Assembly (NCBI RefSeq): GCF_000967495.1 | Contig: NZ_JXXU01000040.1 | Span: 62,001-126,000 of the forward strand | Length of the DNA stretch: 64,000 bases | Origin: Vibrio neptunius | GTDB lineage: Bacteria > Pseudomonadota > Gammaproteobacteria > Enterobacterales > Vibrionaceae | Direction: 5' to 3' | In this document: one piece after another, positions 21,133-32,508 of the stretch | How positions within the stretch are numbered: position 1 is the stretch's first letter | Layout: the number at the start of each line of letters is the position of its first letter | Notes under the pieces: generated by a model | Told to the model about the DNA's origin: nothing | Seen by the model: only the letters and a program-made list of their open reading frames with translations | Databases searched by the model: none | Translations under genes and position numbers: made by a program

Positions 21133-22194
21133 TTAATTCGCGAGCGCAATGATAGCTTCAGCGACTTTGGTATCGGCATCTAACTTGGCAGCAGTTCGGG
21201 CACTTTGTGCCATCTCAAGTAGCTTCGTGCGATCCAACTGGTGAATTTGTTCGGTTAATTTTTCGATTGTGAGATCAGGCTGCTCAATCATTTTTGCTGC
21301 ACCACATTCAACTAAGTGATCGGCGTTCAATGCTTGCTGCCTGTCTTTGTGCATAAATGGAATAAACACAGCGCCAACTCCAGCAGCCGACACTTCGGAA
21401 ACCGTCAGAGCTCCGGAGCGACAAACTAACAGATCTGCCCATGCATAAGCTTGTGCAACATCATCAATGAATTCTATTGCCTGAGCATTTTCAACACTAA
21501 AAGCTTGGTATGCTGCAGACACTTCTAAGTGATTATTTCTACCTGCCTGGTGGCGAATTTCATACTTAGAGCCTAACCTAGACATGACTTCCGGCATTGT
21601 AATATTGAGAATTTTCGCGCCTTGGCTCCCCCCCATCACTAGGATACGGATTTTCCCATCGCGCTCCATCATTCTCTGTTGTGGACAGGGTAATGCTACC
21701 ACATCCTCACGAACAGGATTACCGACTACCTCAGCATCTGGGAAAGCCCCTGGAAATGCTTGAAAAACCTTAGATGCAATGCGCGATAACCACTGGTTAG
21801 TTAGTCCTGCCACCGCATTTTGCTCATGCAGAATAACGGGTATTCCCAGTATCTTAGCCGCAATACCGCCTGGACCGCTAACGTATCCGCCCATTCCAAG
21901 TACAGCATCAGGTTGCCATCGTTGCATATGTTTCTTTGCTTGCAGTATAGCATTCGCAATTTGAAAAGGCGCTTTGATAAGTCGACTCAGTCCCTGACCA
22001 CGTAATCCTTTGACTTTAATAAAGTCAATATCGATACCGTGCTTAGGTACCAGTTCCGCTTCCATACGATCGGCCGTTCCAAGCCAACGAATTTCCCATC
22101 CTTGCTGCTGAAGCTTCTTCGCGACAGCCAATCCAGGAAAGACGTGACCACCAGTGCCTCCGGCCATCACCATTAATCGTTTATTCTCTTTCAT
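21133..22194 (-). CDS. murG: MurG lipid II synthase
   Basis: 353 residues. A GT-B glycosyltransferase on the inner membrane's cytosolic face that transfers GlcNAc to lipid I, making lipid II. The N-terminal glycine-rich loop [10 protein letters not shown] and the second loop [10 protein letters not shown] are diagnostic, along with the donor-site RSGALTVSE stretch. Its start overlaps the end of ftsW by 14 bases, implying translational coupling. Confidence 0.99.
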   Translation of the reverse strand: MKENKRLMVMAGGTGGHVFPGLAVAKKLQQQGWEIRWLGTADRMEAELVPKHGIDIDFIKVKGLRGQGLSRLIKAPFQIANAILQAKKHMQRWQPDAVLGMGGYVSGPGGIAAKILGIPVILHEQNAVAGLTNQWLSRIASKVFQAFPGAFPDAEVVGNPVREDVVALPCPQQRMMERDGKIRILVMGGSQGAKILNITMPEVMSRLGSKYEIRHQAGRNNHLEVSAAYQAFSVENAQAIEFIDDVAQAYAWADLLVCRSGALTVSEVSAAGVGAVFIPFMHKDRQQALNADHLVECGAAKMIEQPDLTIEKLTEQIHQLDRTKLLEMAQSARTAAKLDADTKVAEAIIALAN

Positions 22195-23380
22195 TTTCTT
22201 CTTTCTGTTGCTGCTCGCTATGCAATGCGATCAATCGACATTCATGATCTATACGGAGCAATATCGCGACGGCTGTCGACATTATAATCAGACTGGAACC
22301 ACCGTAACTAATCAAGGGTAACGTCAGGCCTTTCGTTGGTACCATACCAGCCGCAGCACCAACATTAACCAAAGTCTGAAAAGCGAACCAAATTCCGATT
22401 CCAAACGCTAAGTAACCTCCAAACAATAAATCGTGTTCAAAGGCTTTACGGCCTATCAGAATCGCTTTAACCACCAGACTAAAAATCAGCATTAAAACCA
22501 GTACTACACCAACAAAACCCAATTCTTCAGCTAGTACTGCAAATACAAAATCTGTGTGTGCTTCTGGCAAATACTCTAACTTCTGAATCGAATTACCCAG
22601 CCCCTGACCAAACCATTCACCTCGACCAAACGCCATCAGTGACTGAGTTAGCTGGTAACCACTACCAAATGGATCTTCCCAAGGATCAAGAAATGATGTC
22701 ACACGACGCATTCGATAAGGCTCGACTAAAATAAGTCCAACAACAGAGACAATCCCTACGACCATCAGTGCCAAAAACTGAGTGAGCTTGGCCCCAGCAA
22801 TAAAAAGCATACCAAACAAGGTGACAAGCATTACAATGACGGTTCCAAGATCCGGCTGAAGCAACAGCAAACTTGCAAGGGTGCCAAACACTATAATGGG
22901 TTTGATAAAACCACCAAAAAAGCTTGATCGAACTTCTTCGTGTTTGCGGACTAAGTAATCGGACATATAGATAAACAGAGACAGCTTGGCAATCTCAGCT
23001 GGTTGAAGGTTAAACAGCCCCAGGGGTATCCATCGGGAAGCACCATTAACCGATTTACCCGCTACGAGTACAACCACTAAAAGAAAGAAAGATAGCCCGA
23101 GCAACACAGTACTGTACTGAGACCATTTTCTCAGCGGCACCTGCAAAATGACGCTAGCTGTAGACAATGCCAGTAGCAAAAAGACAGCATGGCGAAACAT
23201 AAAATGGAACGGTTGATCTGTTAAACGTGAGCTGATCGGGAATGAGGCTGAAGTCACCATCACTAAACCAGTCAACATCAAACCTAAAGAGATCCACACC
23301 AATTGACGGTCAAAAAAGGCCTCTGGAGACGAAGTTGTCATCCACAGTTTGGTAGTCGAAAATAAGTGTCTTATCTGCAT
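22181..23380 (-). CDS. ftsW: FtsW septal peptidoglycan polymerase (SEDS)
   Basis: 399 residues with about ten membrane helices. SEDS glycosyltransferase that polymerises lipid II at the septum with FtsI. The conserved extracytoplasmic stretch [18 protein letters not shown] and the late [14 protein letters not shown] motif are present. The N-terminus before the first helix is longer than the core needs; the ATG at 23380 has only a weak CTGGA upstream, so the start is less certain than the identity. It lies 14 bases after murD. Confidence 0.98.
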   Translation of the reverse strand: MQIRHLFSTTKLWMTTSSPEAFFDRQLVWISLGLMLTGLVMVTSASFPISSRLTDQPFHFMFRHAVFLLLALSTASVILQVPLRKWSQYSTVLLGLSFFLLVVVLVAGKSVNGASRWIPLGLFNLQPAEIAKLSLFIYMSDYLVRKHEEVRSSFFGGFIKPIIVFGTLASLLLLQPDLGTVIVMLVTLFGMLFIAGAKLTQFLALMVVGIVSVVGLILVEPYRMRRVTSFLDPWEDPFGSGYQLTQSLMAFGRGEWFGQGLGNSIQKLEYLPEAHTDFVFAVLAEELGFVGVVLVLMLIFSLVVKAILIGRKAFEHDLLFGGYLAFGIGIWFAFQTLVNVGAAAGMVPTKGLTLPLISYGGSSLIIMSTAVAILLRIDHECRLIALHSEQQQKEENERE

Positions 23381-23394
23381 TCCAGTCGGTTCAA

Positions 23395-24714
23395 TTAAGC
23401 ATATTGCTTAGCGAGGGCAGCAAAAGCCTCGCCACGTACCATAAAATTCTTAAACTGATCAAAGCTCGCACATGCTGGAGACAACATAACCATATCTCCT
23501 GACTCGACCTGTAAGCTGACCCATTTTACAATCTCTTCAAGAGTCTCAAATCGTTTGGCGTCTGGATGTAACGGCAGAAACTTATCGCCGTCAGCTCCAA
23601 AACAACATAGCTGAACGTTCAATGGACTCAATACTGACGCTAATTCAGAAAAATCCGCCCCTTTTCCGTCACCACCGACTAACAAATACAGCCTGCCAGA
23701 GAGAGTTAAACCGGAAAGTGCTGCCAATGTACTTGCTACGTTGGTAGCTTTGGAATCGTTGACCCACTTAACACCCTTATTATCCATGACTACCTGACAT
23801 CGATGTGTCAGGCCGCTGTAAGTCCTAAGTGCATCTATTCCGTGAGAAATAGCAATACCGGCTTGTTCGAGTAAGGCAAAGACAACTAATGCATTAGCTA
23901 AATTATGTCTTCCCACTAGGTTAAGCTCATCAGACGCCAATATTTTTACATTTTGGTGACACAAGTACTCTCTTCCATCCACCACTTTGATATGGAACTC
24001 GCAATTTTTTTCTAGGCTAAATTCGACGAGAGGGGCATGTTCCTTGTCTGGATAGGTAGCGAGATCATCTGCATTGACAATACATGCCTGAGCATTATCA
24101 AAAATGCGAAGTTTAGCCTGACGATAGTCTTCCATACCGTCATAGCGATCCATATGATCCTCAGACAAATTTAAGAATGCCGCCGCTTCAAGACTTAGGC
24201 TAGATGTTGTTTCCAACTGAAAACTGGATAACTCAAGTACATACAATTCGGCTTCTTGCTCAAGCAAGTCCAACGCAGGTACACCAATATTACCACCAAT
24301 GGCAGTTTTTACTCCCGCGGCATTGGCGACCACACCCGTCAAATCGGTCACAGTGCTCTTACCGTTTGAGCCTGTTATTGCCAACACTGGCTTATCTACC
24401 TGCCAAGCGAACAGCTCTATATCACCAACTACGCGAATATTAGAGTCTATAGCTTGTTGAATTTCTGGATTGGTCAGCGCAATACCAGGATTGGCGACGA
24501 TCAAATCGGCTGCCATCAACCAGTCCAAGTTCCAACCACCAGAATGAAGCTCAACTCCCTCAGGTAGCGCTTCACTACCCGGTGGGTTATTGCGTGTATC
24601 GATGACGCGAATAGTTAAAGAGTAAGGTAATTTTACCAAGTATTTAACAACCGAGAGCCCGGTAATACCGAGCCCCACAACGACAACACTCTCTATGTTC
24701 TGCCAACGATCCAT
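23395..24714 (-). CDS. murD: UDP-N-acetylmuramoylalanine--D-glutamate ligase
   Basis: 439 residues from the ATG at 24714; a TTG two codons earlier is in frame but less likely. Adds D-glutamate to UDP-MurNAc-L-Ala. The UDP-binding N-terminus ([16 protein letters not shown]), the ATPase loop [13 protein letters not shown] and the C-terminal domain with [14 protein letters not shown] are in order. Tightly packed between mraY and ftsW. Confidence 0.98.
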   Translation of the reverse strand: MDRWQNIESVVVVGLGITGLSVVKYLVKLPYSLTIRVIDTRNNPPGSEALPEGVELHSGGWNLDWLMAADLIVANPGIALTNPEIQQAIDSNIRVVGDIELFAWQVDKPVLAITGSNGKSTVTDLTGVVANAAGVKTAIGGNIGVPALDLLEQEAELYVLELSSFQLETTSSLSLEAAAFLNLSEDHMDRYDGMEDYRQAKLRIFDNAQACIVNADDLATYPDKEHAPLVEFSLEKNCEFHIKVVDGREYLCHQNVKILASDELNLVGRHNLANALVVFALLEQAGIAISHGIDALRTYSGLTHRCQVVMDNKGVKWVNDSKATNVASTLAALSGLTLSGRLYLLVGGDGKGADFSELASVLSPLNVQLCCFGADGDKFLPLHPDAKRFETLEEIVKWVSLQVESGDMVMLSPACASFDQFKNFMVRGEAFAALAKQYA

Positions 24715-24732
24715 AGTCAAATTCTGATTTCC

Positions 24733-25815
24733 CTAACGTACTTTGAGTGTAGCTAAACCTACAAGGACCAGAACGATAGAAATGATCCAGAAGCGTACAA
24801 TAACACGTGGTTCGGGCCAGCCCTTAAGCTCGTAGTGATGATGAATTGGAGCCATACGGAAAATACGCTGACCACGTAACTTGTAGGAACCAACTTGAAG
24901 AATCACCGACAGAGTTTCCATGACAAATACCCCTCCCATGATAACTAACACAAACTCTTGGCGAACAAGCACTGCAATTGTGCCCAGTGCACCACCTAGT
25001 GCCAGTGAACCAACATCGCCCATAAAGACTTGGGCTGGATACGTGTTAAACCATAAAAAACCTAACCCTGCACCGACTATTGCCGTACAAACGACCACCA
25101 GCTCAGAAGCGTGAGGAACGTGAGGAATATGGAGGTAATTTGCGAAGTTAACATTGCCAGTAGCCCAAGCAATCGCGGCAAAGCCTGCTGCGACCAAGAC
25201 TGTAGGCATAATGGCTAAGCCATCAAGACCGTCGGTCAAGTTAACGGCATTACTAGTGCCAACAATAACGAAGTAAGTCAAAACAATGTACATCAGGCCA
25301 AGTTGAGGCATGATGTCTTTGAAGAAAGGCACAACCAGTTGAGTCGCCGAAGTTTCATTTCCATACGCATACAAGCTGAAGGCAACAACCAGTGCAATAG
25401 CCGATTGCCAAAAGTATTTCCAGCGCGCAATAAGTCCATCGGTATTTTTACGCACAACTTTTCGGTAATCATCGACAAAACCGATAGCACCATAGCCAAT
25501 CAGAACAGCCAGCACCGCCCAAACGTATGGATTAGAGAGGTCAGTCCAAAGTAAAACCGTCGTCACTATTGCAGTCAGGATCATGATTCCCCCCATTGTC
25601 GGGGTCCCACGTTTACTGAAGTGTGACTCTGGACCTTCGTTGCGCACGACCTGACCAATTTGAAGCATCTGTAAACGGCGAATCATGAGCGGCCCCATCC
25701 AAAGTGATATGCCTAACGCAGTCAACACACTTATGATAGCCCGAAACGATAAGTATTCGAACAAACGGAAGAATGAAAAGTATGGCTGTAGGAGCTCTGC
25801 AAGCCAAATGATCAT
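24733..25815 (-). CDS. mraY: Phospho-MurNAc-pentapeptide-transferase MraY
   Basis: 360 residues, about ten membrane helices. Makes lipid I from UDP-MurNAc-pentapeptide and undecaprenyl phosphate in the inner membrane. Signatures: FVDDYRKV with the aspartate pair, [11 protein letters not shown], and the loop [11 protein letters not shown]. The start overlaps the murF stop by four bases. Confidence 0.99.
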   Translation of the reverse strand: MIIWLAELLQPYFSFFRLFEYLSFRAIISVLTALGISLWMGPLMIRRLQMLQIGQVVRNEGPESHFSKRGTPTMGGIMILTAIVTTVLLWTDLSNPYVWAVLAVLIGYGAIGFVDDYRKVVRKNTDGLIARWKYFWQSAIALVVAFSLYAYGNETSATQLVVPFFKDIMPQLGLMYIVLTYFVIVGTSNAVNLTDGLDGLAIMPTVLVAAGFAAIAWATGNVNFANYLHIPHVPHASELVVVCTAIVGAGLGFLWFNTYPAQVFMGDVGSLALGGALGTIAVLVRQEFVLVIMGGVFVMETLSVILQVGSYKLRGQRIFRMAPIHHHYELKGWPEPRVIVRFWIISIVLVLVGLATLKVR

Positions 25816-27170
25816 GTATACATCTCCTTCAAAGCAGCCGCGATCTTGCTCATACCTGCACTGTTTGCTCCTTTAACCAGTAATGTCTGAGAGCCAGTAT
25901 TCAGGTTGAGCTGCTGCTCAATAAACTCAATCATGCTGTCATGAGTATCAAAGTGCTTACCCTTGCACACATCGCTGATCGCTTGAGTATCAGCACCGTA
26001 AGTAAGCACATATTCAAATTTAAATGGGGCCGCATGTTCACCGACTTGGCGGTGAAGTGCAAGACTTTCATCACCTAACTCCGCCATATTGCCCAAAATC
26101 AACCACCGTATGCCATCGAAGCTATTTAATAGATCTGCAGCTGCTTTCATAGCAGGAACGCTGGCGTTGTAACTGTCATCAATCAGCCTTATGCTATCGC
26201 TTAGCTCAATCGTTTCAACTCGACCTTTCACTTTTGATAAGTTGGCTAGACCTGATGAGATCATCTCTGATGTTGCCCCCAGCTCTATTGATAAAGCTAC
26301 TGCTGCGAGTGCATTTGCTACATTGTGCTGACCGATCATCCCCAGCTTGACATCAAATGATGTATCTGGTGCCTCAACGGTAAAGGATGCCTCACCATTC
26401 ACATTCATTGTTACATTACGCGCTTTATATTCCGCACTGTTATCACACAGTGAAAAAGTCTTCACTGTTTTGTCAGACAGTACTTCTCGCCAGTAATCTC
26501 CACCATGGCTATCTAGGTTTACAATAGCGACAGAACCTGGTTTAAGCCCCTGATAAATTTCACCTTTAGCACGTTTAACGCCATCCATTGAGCCGAAACC
26601 TTCCAAATGCGCAGCTGCAACGTTATTCACCAATGCGACATCTGGGCTAACCAGTTGTGTCGTGTAAGCAATCTCTCCAATATGGTTGGCACCCAATTCA
26701 ATGACGGCAAAGTCATCTTCCGGTTGAGAACGCAGCAAAGTTAGTGGAACACCGATATCATTGTTAAAGTTGCCAGCGGTATACAGCACTTGGCCTTGCT
26801 GGCTCATAATACTGGCGACCATTTCTTTGACTGTCGTTTTGCCGCAGCTTCCTGTAATCGCTACAGTTGGCGTTTGACACACTTGATGAACAAACTGACC
26901 CAGCTTACCCAGTGCAACCTTGGTGTTTTCAACCAACAACTGAGGCACCTGAACGTCGACCGCTTTGCTCACCAACAACGCACTCGCTCCAGACGTGACA
27001 GCCTGACCTGCAAAGTCATGGGCATCAAATCGTTCACCCACCAATGCGACAAATAGAGACCCTGACTCAATCGTCCTCGTATCCGTTGAGACAGATTGAA
27101 TAGCGGTATCGTCACCGATGAGTTGGGCGTCCAGTACATCAACAAGTTGGGACAGCATTAGAGTAATCAT
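25812..27170 (-). CDS. murF: UDP-MurNAc-tripeptide--D-Ala-D-Ala ligase
   Basis: 452 residues. Adds the D-Ala-D-Ala dipeptide that completes the cytosolic precursor. The central ATPase loop is [13 protein letters not shown], the Mur ligase middle motif is [13 protein letters not shown], and the C-terminal domain follows. Overlaps murE by four bases. The dipeptide maker ddl is not in this window, so it must be encoded elsewhere. Confidence 0.99.
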   Translation of the reverse strand: MITLMLSQLVDVLDAQLIGDDTAIQSVSTDTRTIESGSLFVALVGERFDAHDFAGQAVTSGASALLVSKAVDVQVPQLLVENTKVALGKLGQFVHQVCQTPTVAITGSCGKTTVKEMVASIMSQQGQVLYTAGNFNNDIGVPLTLLRSQPEDDFAVIELGANHIGEIAYTTQLVSPDVALVNNVAAAHLEGFGSMDGVKRAKGEIYQGLKPGSVAIVNLDSHGGDYWREVLSDKTVKTFSLCDNSAEYKARNVTMNVNGEASFTVEAPDTSFDVKLGMIGQHNVANALAAVALSIELGATSEMISSGLANLSKVKGRVETIELSDSIRLIDDSYNASVPAMKAAADLLNSFDGIRWLILGNMAELGDESLALHRQVGEHAAPFKFEYVLTYGADTQAISDVCKGKHFDTHDSMIEFIEQQLNLNTGSQTLLVKGANSAGMSKIAAALKEMYT

Positions 27171-28651
27171 AGTGTTAGCTCCAAAAGTCGTTGGGCAGAT
27201 TCGCGATCAGAGTAATGAATGGTTTCATTAGCCATCACTTGGTAGTCTTCATGGCCTTTACCAGCGAGCAAAATAATATCGTCGCCACTACTGTGCTTTA
27301 GTGCCTGAGCTAAAGCGTTATAGCGATCATGTTCAACAATGGCACTTTGAGGTGAAGCCATACCCGCTAGCATATCTTTAACTATCGCTGACGGAGATTC
27401 GCTGCGAGGGTTATCATCCGTTAAAATAACCACATCCGCTAAACTTTCGCCAATTGATGCCATCATCGGGCGCTTGCCTGTATCTCTATCTCCACCACAA
27501 CCAAATATTGCCCACAATCTCCCTTTACAATGGACCCTCAGCGCAGATAGCGCTTTCTCCAATGCGTCAGGAGTATGTGCATAATCAACCACAACTTTGG
27601 CTTTGCCCTCTGCCTGAAACAATTCCATACGCCCTAAGACAGGTTTAAGTTGGCTGGCAGTGTCTATCAACGCTTGTTTTTCTATTCCCATAGATAGCAG
27701 CGCAGTAAAAGCCACCAGCACATTGCTGGCATTAAATGCTCCAATCAAAGGTATTGTAAAGCAGCCTTCACCATACTGACCGGAAAATTTCAGCGAAATA
27801 CCCGCTTCAGAATATTCGACATGGCTAGCAAATACGCCATTGCCGTTTTGAATCGGAGATAAAGAGACCGGAATACAATTGCCGAGCTGTTTAACCCAGC
27901 TTTCCCCAATGGGGTCATCAAGATTGATCACAGCCTGAGCGCAATCATGTTGAGTAAACAAGGATAGCTTGGCTCGTGCATACTCTTCCATTGTGCCATG
28001 GTAATCGAGATGATCACGACTGAGATTAGAGAATACACCAACCGCAAAGCTGAGCGCTTTCACTCTGTCTTGAACCAAACCGTGAGACGAAATCTCCATC
28101 GCGGTATATTGTGCACCTTGTTTTTCTAAATCCACCAAAGTTTGCTGAACTTCTAACGCATTGCCCGTTGTATTCAAGGCTGGCTTCAACGAGTCTAAAA
28201 AACCGTTGCCTGTCGTCCCCAATACCGCCGCTCTTTTCCCAGTCAGCTCTAACCATTGAGCAATCAGCTGAGTAATGGTCGTTTTACCGTTAGTTCCTGT
28301 CACTGCGATAAGTTGATTGCGCTCAAGAGGTTGAAAACGGTTTGCAAGTCCAGACAAATGGCTGGATAGCTGCTTGATGTAAATAACAGGAACATCACCA
28401 ATCCATGTCACCTTACCGTGGACTGCCTTCTCATCCGCTTCAGCAATAATGGCGTTGGCTCCCTGCTCAACCGCAGAGTGGATAAACTGCCGCCCATCGA
28501 CAGCATGACCTTTAATGGCAACAAAGGTAGAACCAGGAGCCACTTTACGACTATCGAGAACCAATCTCTCAATAACAATGTCACCTCCGGTCTGGGGTGA
28601 CAAGTCAGCCAAAGGAGCAAGCAAATTAGCCAGTGTGAGTTCTTTGGTCAT
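27167..28651 (-). CDS. murE: UDP-MurNAc-tripeptide synthase (meso-DAP adding)
   Basis: 494 residues. Adds the third stem residue. The motif DNPRSE in the C-terminal domain is the signature of enzymes that use meso-diaminopimelate rather than lysine, as expected for a Gram-negative. The ATPase loop is [13 protein letters not shown]. Lies 12 bases after ftsI and shares a four-base overlap with murF. Confidence 0.99.
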   Translation of the reverse strand: MTKELTLANLLAPLADLSPQTGGDIVIERLVLDSRKVAPGSTFVAIKGHAVDGRQFIHSAVEQGANAIIAEADEKAVHGKVTWIGDVPVIYIKQLSSHLSGLANRFQPLERNQLIAVTGTNGKTTITQLIAQWLELTGKRAAVLGTTGNGFLDSLKPALNTTGNALEVQQTLVDLEKQGAQYTAMEISSHGLVQDRVKALSFAVGVFSNLSRDHLDYHGTMEEYARAKLSLFTQHDCAQAVINLDDPIGESWVKQLGNCIPVSLSPIQNGNGVFASHVEYSEAGISLKFSGQYGEGCFTIPLIGAFNASNVLVAFTALLSMGIEKQALIDTASQLKPVLGRMELFQAEGKAKVVVDYAHTPDALEKALSALRVHCKGRLWAIFGCGGDRDTGKRPMMASIGESLADVVILTDDNPRSESPSAIVKDMLAGMASPQSAIVEHDRYNALAQALKHSSGDDIILLAGKGHEDYQVMANETIHYSDRESAQRLLELTL

Positions 28652-28663
28652 CTAACACCTCAC

Positions 28664-30394
28664 TTATTCTTCTTTAAATCTGTTTTCATCAGGAGCAACG
28701 TTGAGGATCTGCAGTGTGCCCTTTAATATCTCAGAAAACACGGGGCCAGCAACGGAACCGCCATAGTAGTTGTCTCCTTGAGGTTCATTAACCACTACCA
28801 CTAGAGCTACGCGTGGATTACTGACAGGCGCCACACCTGCGGTATAGGCAAAATACTCATCACCATATCCCCCAGCAATCGCCTTGCGTGAGGTACCTGT
28901 CTTTGCTGCAACACGATAACCAGGCACCGCCGCTTTGGTTGCAGTACCACCAGGCTGAGTTACGGTTTCTAACATATTCAGCACCATATGTGCATTGTTC
29001 TCATCAATCACCTGACGGGATAGGTCCTGTTGGTTGTTTTCGATAATATGGATGGGTTGATACTTGCCGAAATTACCCAGCGTGGCATAAGCATGCGCAA
29101 GTTGAAGAGGTGTAATAGTCAAACCATAACCAAATGCCAAAGTTGCAATTTCAAATTTGGACCAACGACGTCGATCGGGGAAAATACCTGATGTTTCACC
29201 CACTAGGTTCAGCCCTGACATTTCACCAAACCCGATAGAACTGTACATACCAAGCAAGGCTTCTAAAGGCATATCGAGCGCTAGCTTAGCAACACCGATG
29301 TTACTCGATTTTTTCAAAATCGTCGTTAGATCCGCTTTTCCTACTTTGGATGTATCACGTACTCTCTGGCCGCCAATTGGCATAATGCCACTGCCAGTAT
29401 CAATGATCGTATTTTTATCCGCGACCCCGTTTTCCAGCGCGGCTAAAACAACAAAAGGTTTCACCGTTGAACCAGGCTCAAACGCATCAGTGATGGCCCG
29501 GTTTCTCATTTTGGCCGATTGAAGGTCAGAACGGTTATTTGGGTTGTATGAAGGAGCATTGACCATCGCCAACACTGCACCGGTTTTTACATCCAATATC
29601 ACCGCTGTTCCCGAGGTAGCGCGGTAATCAGCTACAGCTTGCTTGATAGAACGATAAGCAATGGCCTGGATACGTTGATCAATTGTCAGCTCGAGCGGTT
29701 TACCTTCTTCTCGCTCTTCCAATGAAATGTTTTCAACTACCCGACCATATCGGTCTTTACGAATGATGCGCTTACCCGCTTCCCCCGTCAGCCATTTATC
29801 ATAGCTACGCTCAACACCTTCCAATCCGTGGCCATCAATACCAGTCACACCGACCAAGTGAGCACTAACTTCACCTGTCGGATAATAACGTCTGGACTCA
29901 GCTTTCAGACCAACGCCTGCAAGTTTCAGTTCACGGATATAGTGAGCCATTGCTGGGCTAACTTGACGTTGAAGATAGACAAACCGGCGGGATTTGTTAC
30001 GACGGATTTTGTTGACCATTTCTTTACGGTCAAGGCCGAGAACATCGGCCAGAGCATACCAACGATCCATGTTAGCAAAGCCGTCACGTTTAAAAATAGT
30101 TGCCGGATCAGCCCAGACCGCCTCCACAGGCACACTAACAGCGAGAGGCTCACCATTGCGATCAGAAATGATTCCTCGAGCAGAGTGAATAGTTTTCGCT
30201 CGGATAGAACGTAAATCACCCTGCTGAATGAGATTGTCAGGCTCAACGATTTGAATGTAGGCTATGCGGGCTACCAGAGCTGAGAATGCCCCTAAAACAA
30301 ACAGTAGGACTAAATAAAAACGCCAACGAATCAAGCTAGGCTTCTCTGTATTCGCCGGTTTCTTGGTAGGAGCGGTGACTTTACTTTTACTCAT
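28664..30394 (-). CDS. ftsI: FtsI, septal transpeptidase PBP3
   Basis: 576 residues. Class B penicillin-binding protein that cross-links septal peptidoglycan together with FtsW. One membrane helix at about residues 26-46, then the pedestal domain and the transpeptidase domain with the three active-site motifs in order: the nucleophile serine in GSTVKPF (SxxK), the SSN triad, and KTGT. The start overlaps the ftsL stop by four bases. The main target of several beta-lactams; no unusual motif residues are seen. Confidence 0.99.
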   Translation of the reverse strand: MSKSKVTAPTKKPANTEKPSLIRWRFYLVLLFVLGAFSALVARIAYIQIVEPDNLIQQGDLRSIRAKTIHSARGIISDRNGEPLAVSVPVEAVWADPATIFKRDGFANMDRWYALADVLGLDRKEMVNKIRRNKSRRFVYLQRQVSPAMAHYIRELKLAGVGLKAESRRYYPTGEVSAHLVGVTGIDGHGLEGVERSYDKWLTGEAGKRIIRKDRYGRVVENISLEEREEGKPLELTIDQRIQAIAYRSIKQAVADYRATSGTAVILDVKTGAVLAMVNAPSYNPNNRSDLQSAKMRNRAITDAFEPGSTVKPFVVLAALENGVADKNTIIDTGSGIMPIGGQRVRDTSKVGKADLTTILKKSSNIGVAKLALDMPLEALLGMYSSIGFGEMSGLNLVGETSGIFPDRRRWSKFEIATLAFGYGLTITPLQLAHAYATLGNFGKYQPIHIIENNQQDLSRQVIDENNAHMVLNMLETVTQPGGTATKAAVPGYRVAAKTGTSRKAIAGGYGDEYFAYTAGVAPVSNPRVALVVVVNEPQGDNYYGGSVAGPVFSEILKGTLQILNVAPDENRFKEE

Positions 30395-30708
30395 GGGAGG
30401 TCAATTACCACTTCTTTATCTGAGTCCGGACGTTTCATTTGCAGTTCATCTTTGGCAATTTCTTGCACTCGACTATGCTCGGCTAGCGCCGTTTCTTCAA
30501 TCAGCAAGTTGCGCCACTCATTGTCTAGCCTTTCTCGTTCCTGCAAGGCTTGATCTTTTTCGGTAATAGCTTGTCGTGTGTGGTGTGTCGTGAAAACAAC
30601 GCCCATGGCGGATGCAAAGATCAAAATCAATACCAGCAAAGGCATTCGCCCCACTGTCAGAAGGTCGACAACAATCAGTTTAGCTAGATTTGACTTGGCT
30701 TTACTCAT
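30391..30708 (-). CDS. ftsL: Cell division protein FtsL
   Basis: 105 residues. Small bitopic septal protein that pairs with FtsB and FtsQ and activates FtsWI. A membrane helix lies at about residues 20-40, followed by a periplasmic coiled coil with heptad-spaced hydrophobic residues. Five bases separate it from rsmH, and it overlaps ftsI by four. Confidence 0.97.
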   Translation of the reverse strand: MSKAKSNLAKLIVVDLLTVGRMPLLVLILIFASAMGVVFTTHHTRQAITEKDQALQERERLDNEWRNLLIEETALAEHSRVQEIAKDELQMKRPDSDKEVVIDLP

Positions 30709-30713
30709 TGCTA

Positions 30714-31664
30714 TCAGAGTTTCTCCGCAATACGCAGTACAGAGCTACGAGAGCGAGTATTGATATCAATTTCTAGCTTAGAAGGCTTAATTGCTTTTCC
30801 TATTGGTTTTAAGTTAGCACTACCTAGGGCTTTGATTTGTGCTTCTGTCATTGGAATTCCATGAGGGACTTCAGGACCTTTGCTCTCTTTGCGAATAAAG
30901 CGCTTCACCATGCGATCTTCAAGGGAGTGGAAACTGATCACGGACAGACGGCCTTCAGCAGCTAAAATACTAGCAGCGCCTTTTAACGCGGTATCGATTT
31001 CTTCAAGCTCACTATTGATGTAAATACGGAACGCCTGAAATGCACGCGTAGCTGGGTGTTTTTTCTCTTTAAAACTCTTTGGCGCCGCGTCGGAAATCAG
31101 CTTAGCAAGCTGACCTGTACGTAGCAGCGGTTCATTTTCTTCGTTTTCACGGTAAGCCACAATCGCTTTCGCAATTCGACGAGCATGTTTATCCTCACCA
31201 AACTCACGAATAACCCAAGTGATGTCATCTAGATCGGCTTCCATTAGCCACTGAGAAACAGGGATCCCTGATGTGGGATCCATGCGCATATCCAGCGGGC
31301 CATCTTTCATAAAACTGAAACCACGCTCAGCATCATCGAGCTGAGGAGATGAAACACCAAGATCAAGCAAGACACCATCAACTTGACCAACTAAGCCTCG
31401 CTCTTTTGCATACGTCGCCATGCCTGAGAAAGGGCCATGAATAATCGTAAATCTAGGATCATCGATCGTTTGAGCTTCTTCAATGGCTTGCGGATCACGA
31501 TCGATACTAAAAAGACGACCATGCTCTCCCAGCTGAGAAAGGATTTGACGACTGTGCCCACCACGACCAAAGGTTCCGTCAATGTAGGTACCATCAGGCT
31601 TAATGGCTAAGCCATCGATAGATTCATGCAGTAATACAGAAATGTGCTTAAATTCTTCGGTCAT
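30714..31664 (-). CDS. rsmH: 16S rRNA (cytosine-1402-N4) methyltransferase RsmH
   Basis: 316 residues. Methylates N4 of C1402 in the ribosomal P site with SAM. The SAM-binding loop is [13 protein letters not shown], followed by [20 protein letters not shown] and the late [15 protein letters not shown] motif. It partners functionally with RsmI, which modifies the 2'-OH of the same base and is encoded just upstream beyond rnpB. It is the first recognised gene of the division cluster here; the usual leader gene mraZ is absent, and a short ORF overlaps its start by four bases. Confidence 0.99.
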   Translation of the reverse strand: MTEEFKHISVLLHESIDGLAIKPDGTYIDGTFGRGGHSRQILSQLGEHGRLFSIDRDPQAIEEAQTIDDPRFTIIHGPFSGMATYAKERGLVGQVDGVLLDLGVSSPQLDDAERGFSFMKDGPLDMRMDPTSGIPVSQWLMEADLDDITWVIREFGEDKHARRIAKAIVAYRENEENEPLLRTGQLAKLISDAAPKSFKEKKHPATRAFQAFRIYINSELEEIDTALKGAASILAAEGRLSVISFHSLEDRMVKRFIRKESKGPEVPHGIPMTEAQIKALGSANLKPIGKAIKPSKLEIDINTRSRSSVLRIAEKL

Positions 31665-31738
31665 GATTTTTTATCTCGCTCTCGCACCGCGCGCTCAAAC
31701 TCTCCAGTGTACTGATTTAGAGGGTGATCGCCACCCAT
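31661..31738 (-). CDS. Possible short ORF coupled to rsmH
   Basis: A 25-codon frame, [20 protein letters not shown] then five more residues, whose TGA overlaps the rsmH ATG in the arrangement ATGA. The same frame is open back to a TTG at 31798, which would give 45 residues. Neither start has a good ribosome binding site. It does not resemble MraZ, whose gene would be expected in this place. It may be a real leader ORF, a remnant of a lost gene, or chance. I do not recognise it. Confidence 0.3.
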   Translation of the reverse strand: MGGDHPLNQYTGEFERAVRERDKKS

Positions 31739-31806
31739 TGCAGACTGGAACACGTGATATTGCGCTAAGTTTAGTGCTTGCAGAATTAATTTCGTCAATA
31801 AAAAGC

Positions 31807-31842
31807 AAAAAACCCATCATAACGCTGAGGTTACGATGGGTT
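31807..31842 (-). terminator. Terminator of rnpB
   Basis: On the minus strand AACCCATC pairs with GATGGGTT, and GTAAC with GTTAT inside it, followed by a run of T residues, directly after the rnpB 3' end. Confidence 0.85.
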
Positions 31843-31848
31843 TCGAAT

Positions 31849-32239
<391 letters not shown>

Positions 32240-32246
32240 GATGCGG

Positions 32247-32275
32247 ATTGTATAGAGTTCAGAGAGCAGTGTCTA
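32247..32275 (-). promoter_or_regulatory. Promoter of rnpB
   Basis: On the minus strand TAGACA (32270-32275) and TACAAT (32247-32252) are separated by 17 bases and lie 7-8 bases before the inferred 5' end of the RNA, the ideal geometry for a sigma70 promoter. Confidence 0.75.
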
Positions 32276-32346
32276 GCGAGATCACAGATTTGCTGACATG
32301 AGGGTGTTAACTGAGTAAAAAGCGTGCAGTTAATTGTCAATAATTG

Positions 32347-32437
32347 GTCATTCCATAGAGCGACGAAGGAGTGAGTAGGGAATCTCCAACCAAAATAGAG
32401 ATCCCCAACTCGTTCGTGCCTCACTCTTGAGGATGAC
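32347..32437. repeat. Palindromic extragenic repeat (two inverted copies)
   Basis: The left arm (32347-32386) starts GTCATTCC and ends GGGAATCTC. The right arm (32398-32437), read on the other strand, starts GTCATCC and ends GGGGATCTC. They match at 28 of 40 positions and flank an 11-base spacer, so the unit can form a long imperfect hairpin. I associate this sequence type with repeats scattered in Vibrio intergenic regions. A minus-strand frame through it is a by-product of the repeat, not a gene. Confidence 0.75.
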
Positions 32438-32471
32438 GATATGAAGTGACAACTAGTTATCAAACTCGATT

Positions 32472-32508
32472 GTCATTTCCTGGAGCGACTTAGTCTAGAT
32501 TCTCCAAC
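32472..32508 (+). repeat. Third repeat copy, overlapping the end of rsmI
   Basis: Starts GTCATTTCCTGGAGCGAC and ends GATTCTCCAAC, like the left arm of the palindrome at 32347 but with a few central bases missing. It covers the rsmI stop codon and the last five or six codons. Confidence 0.6.
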
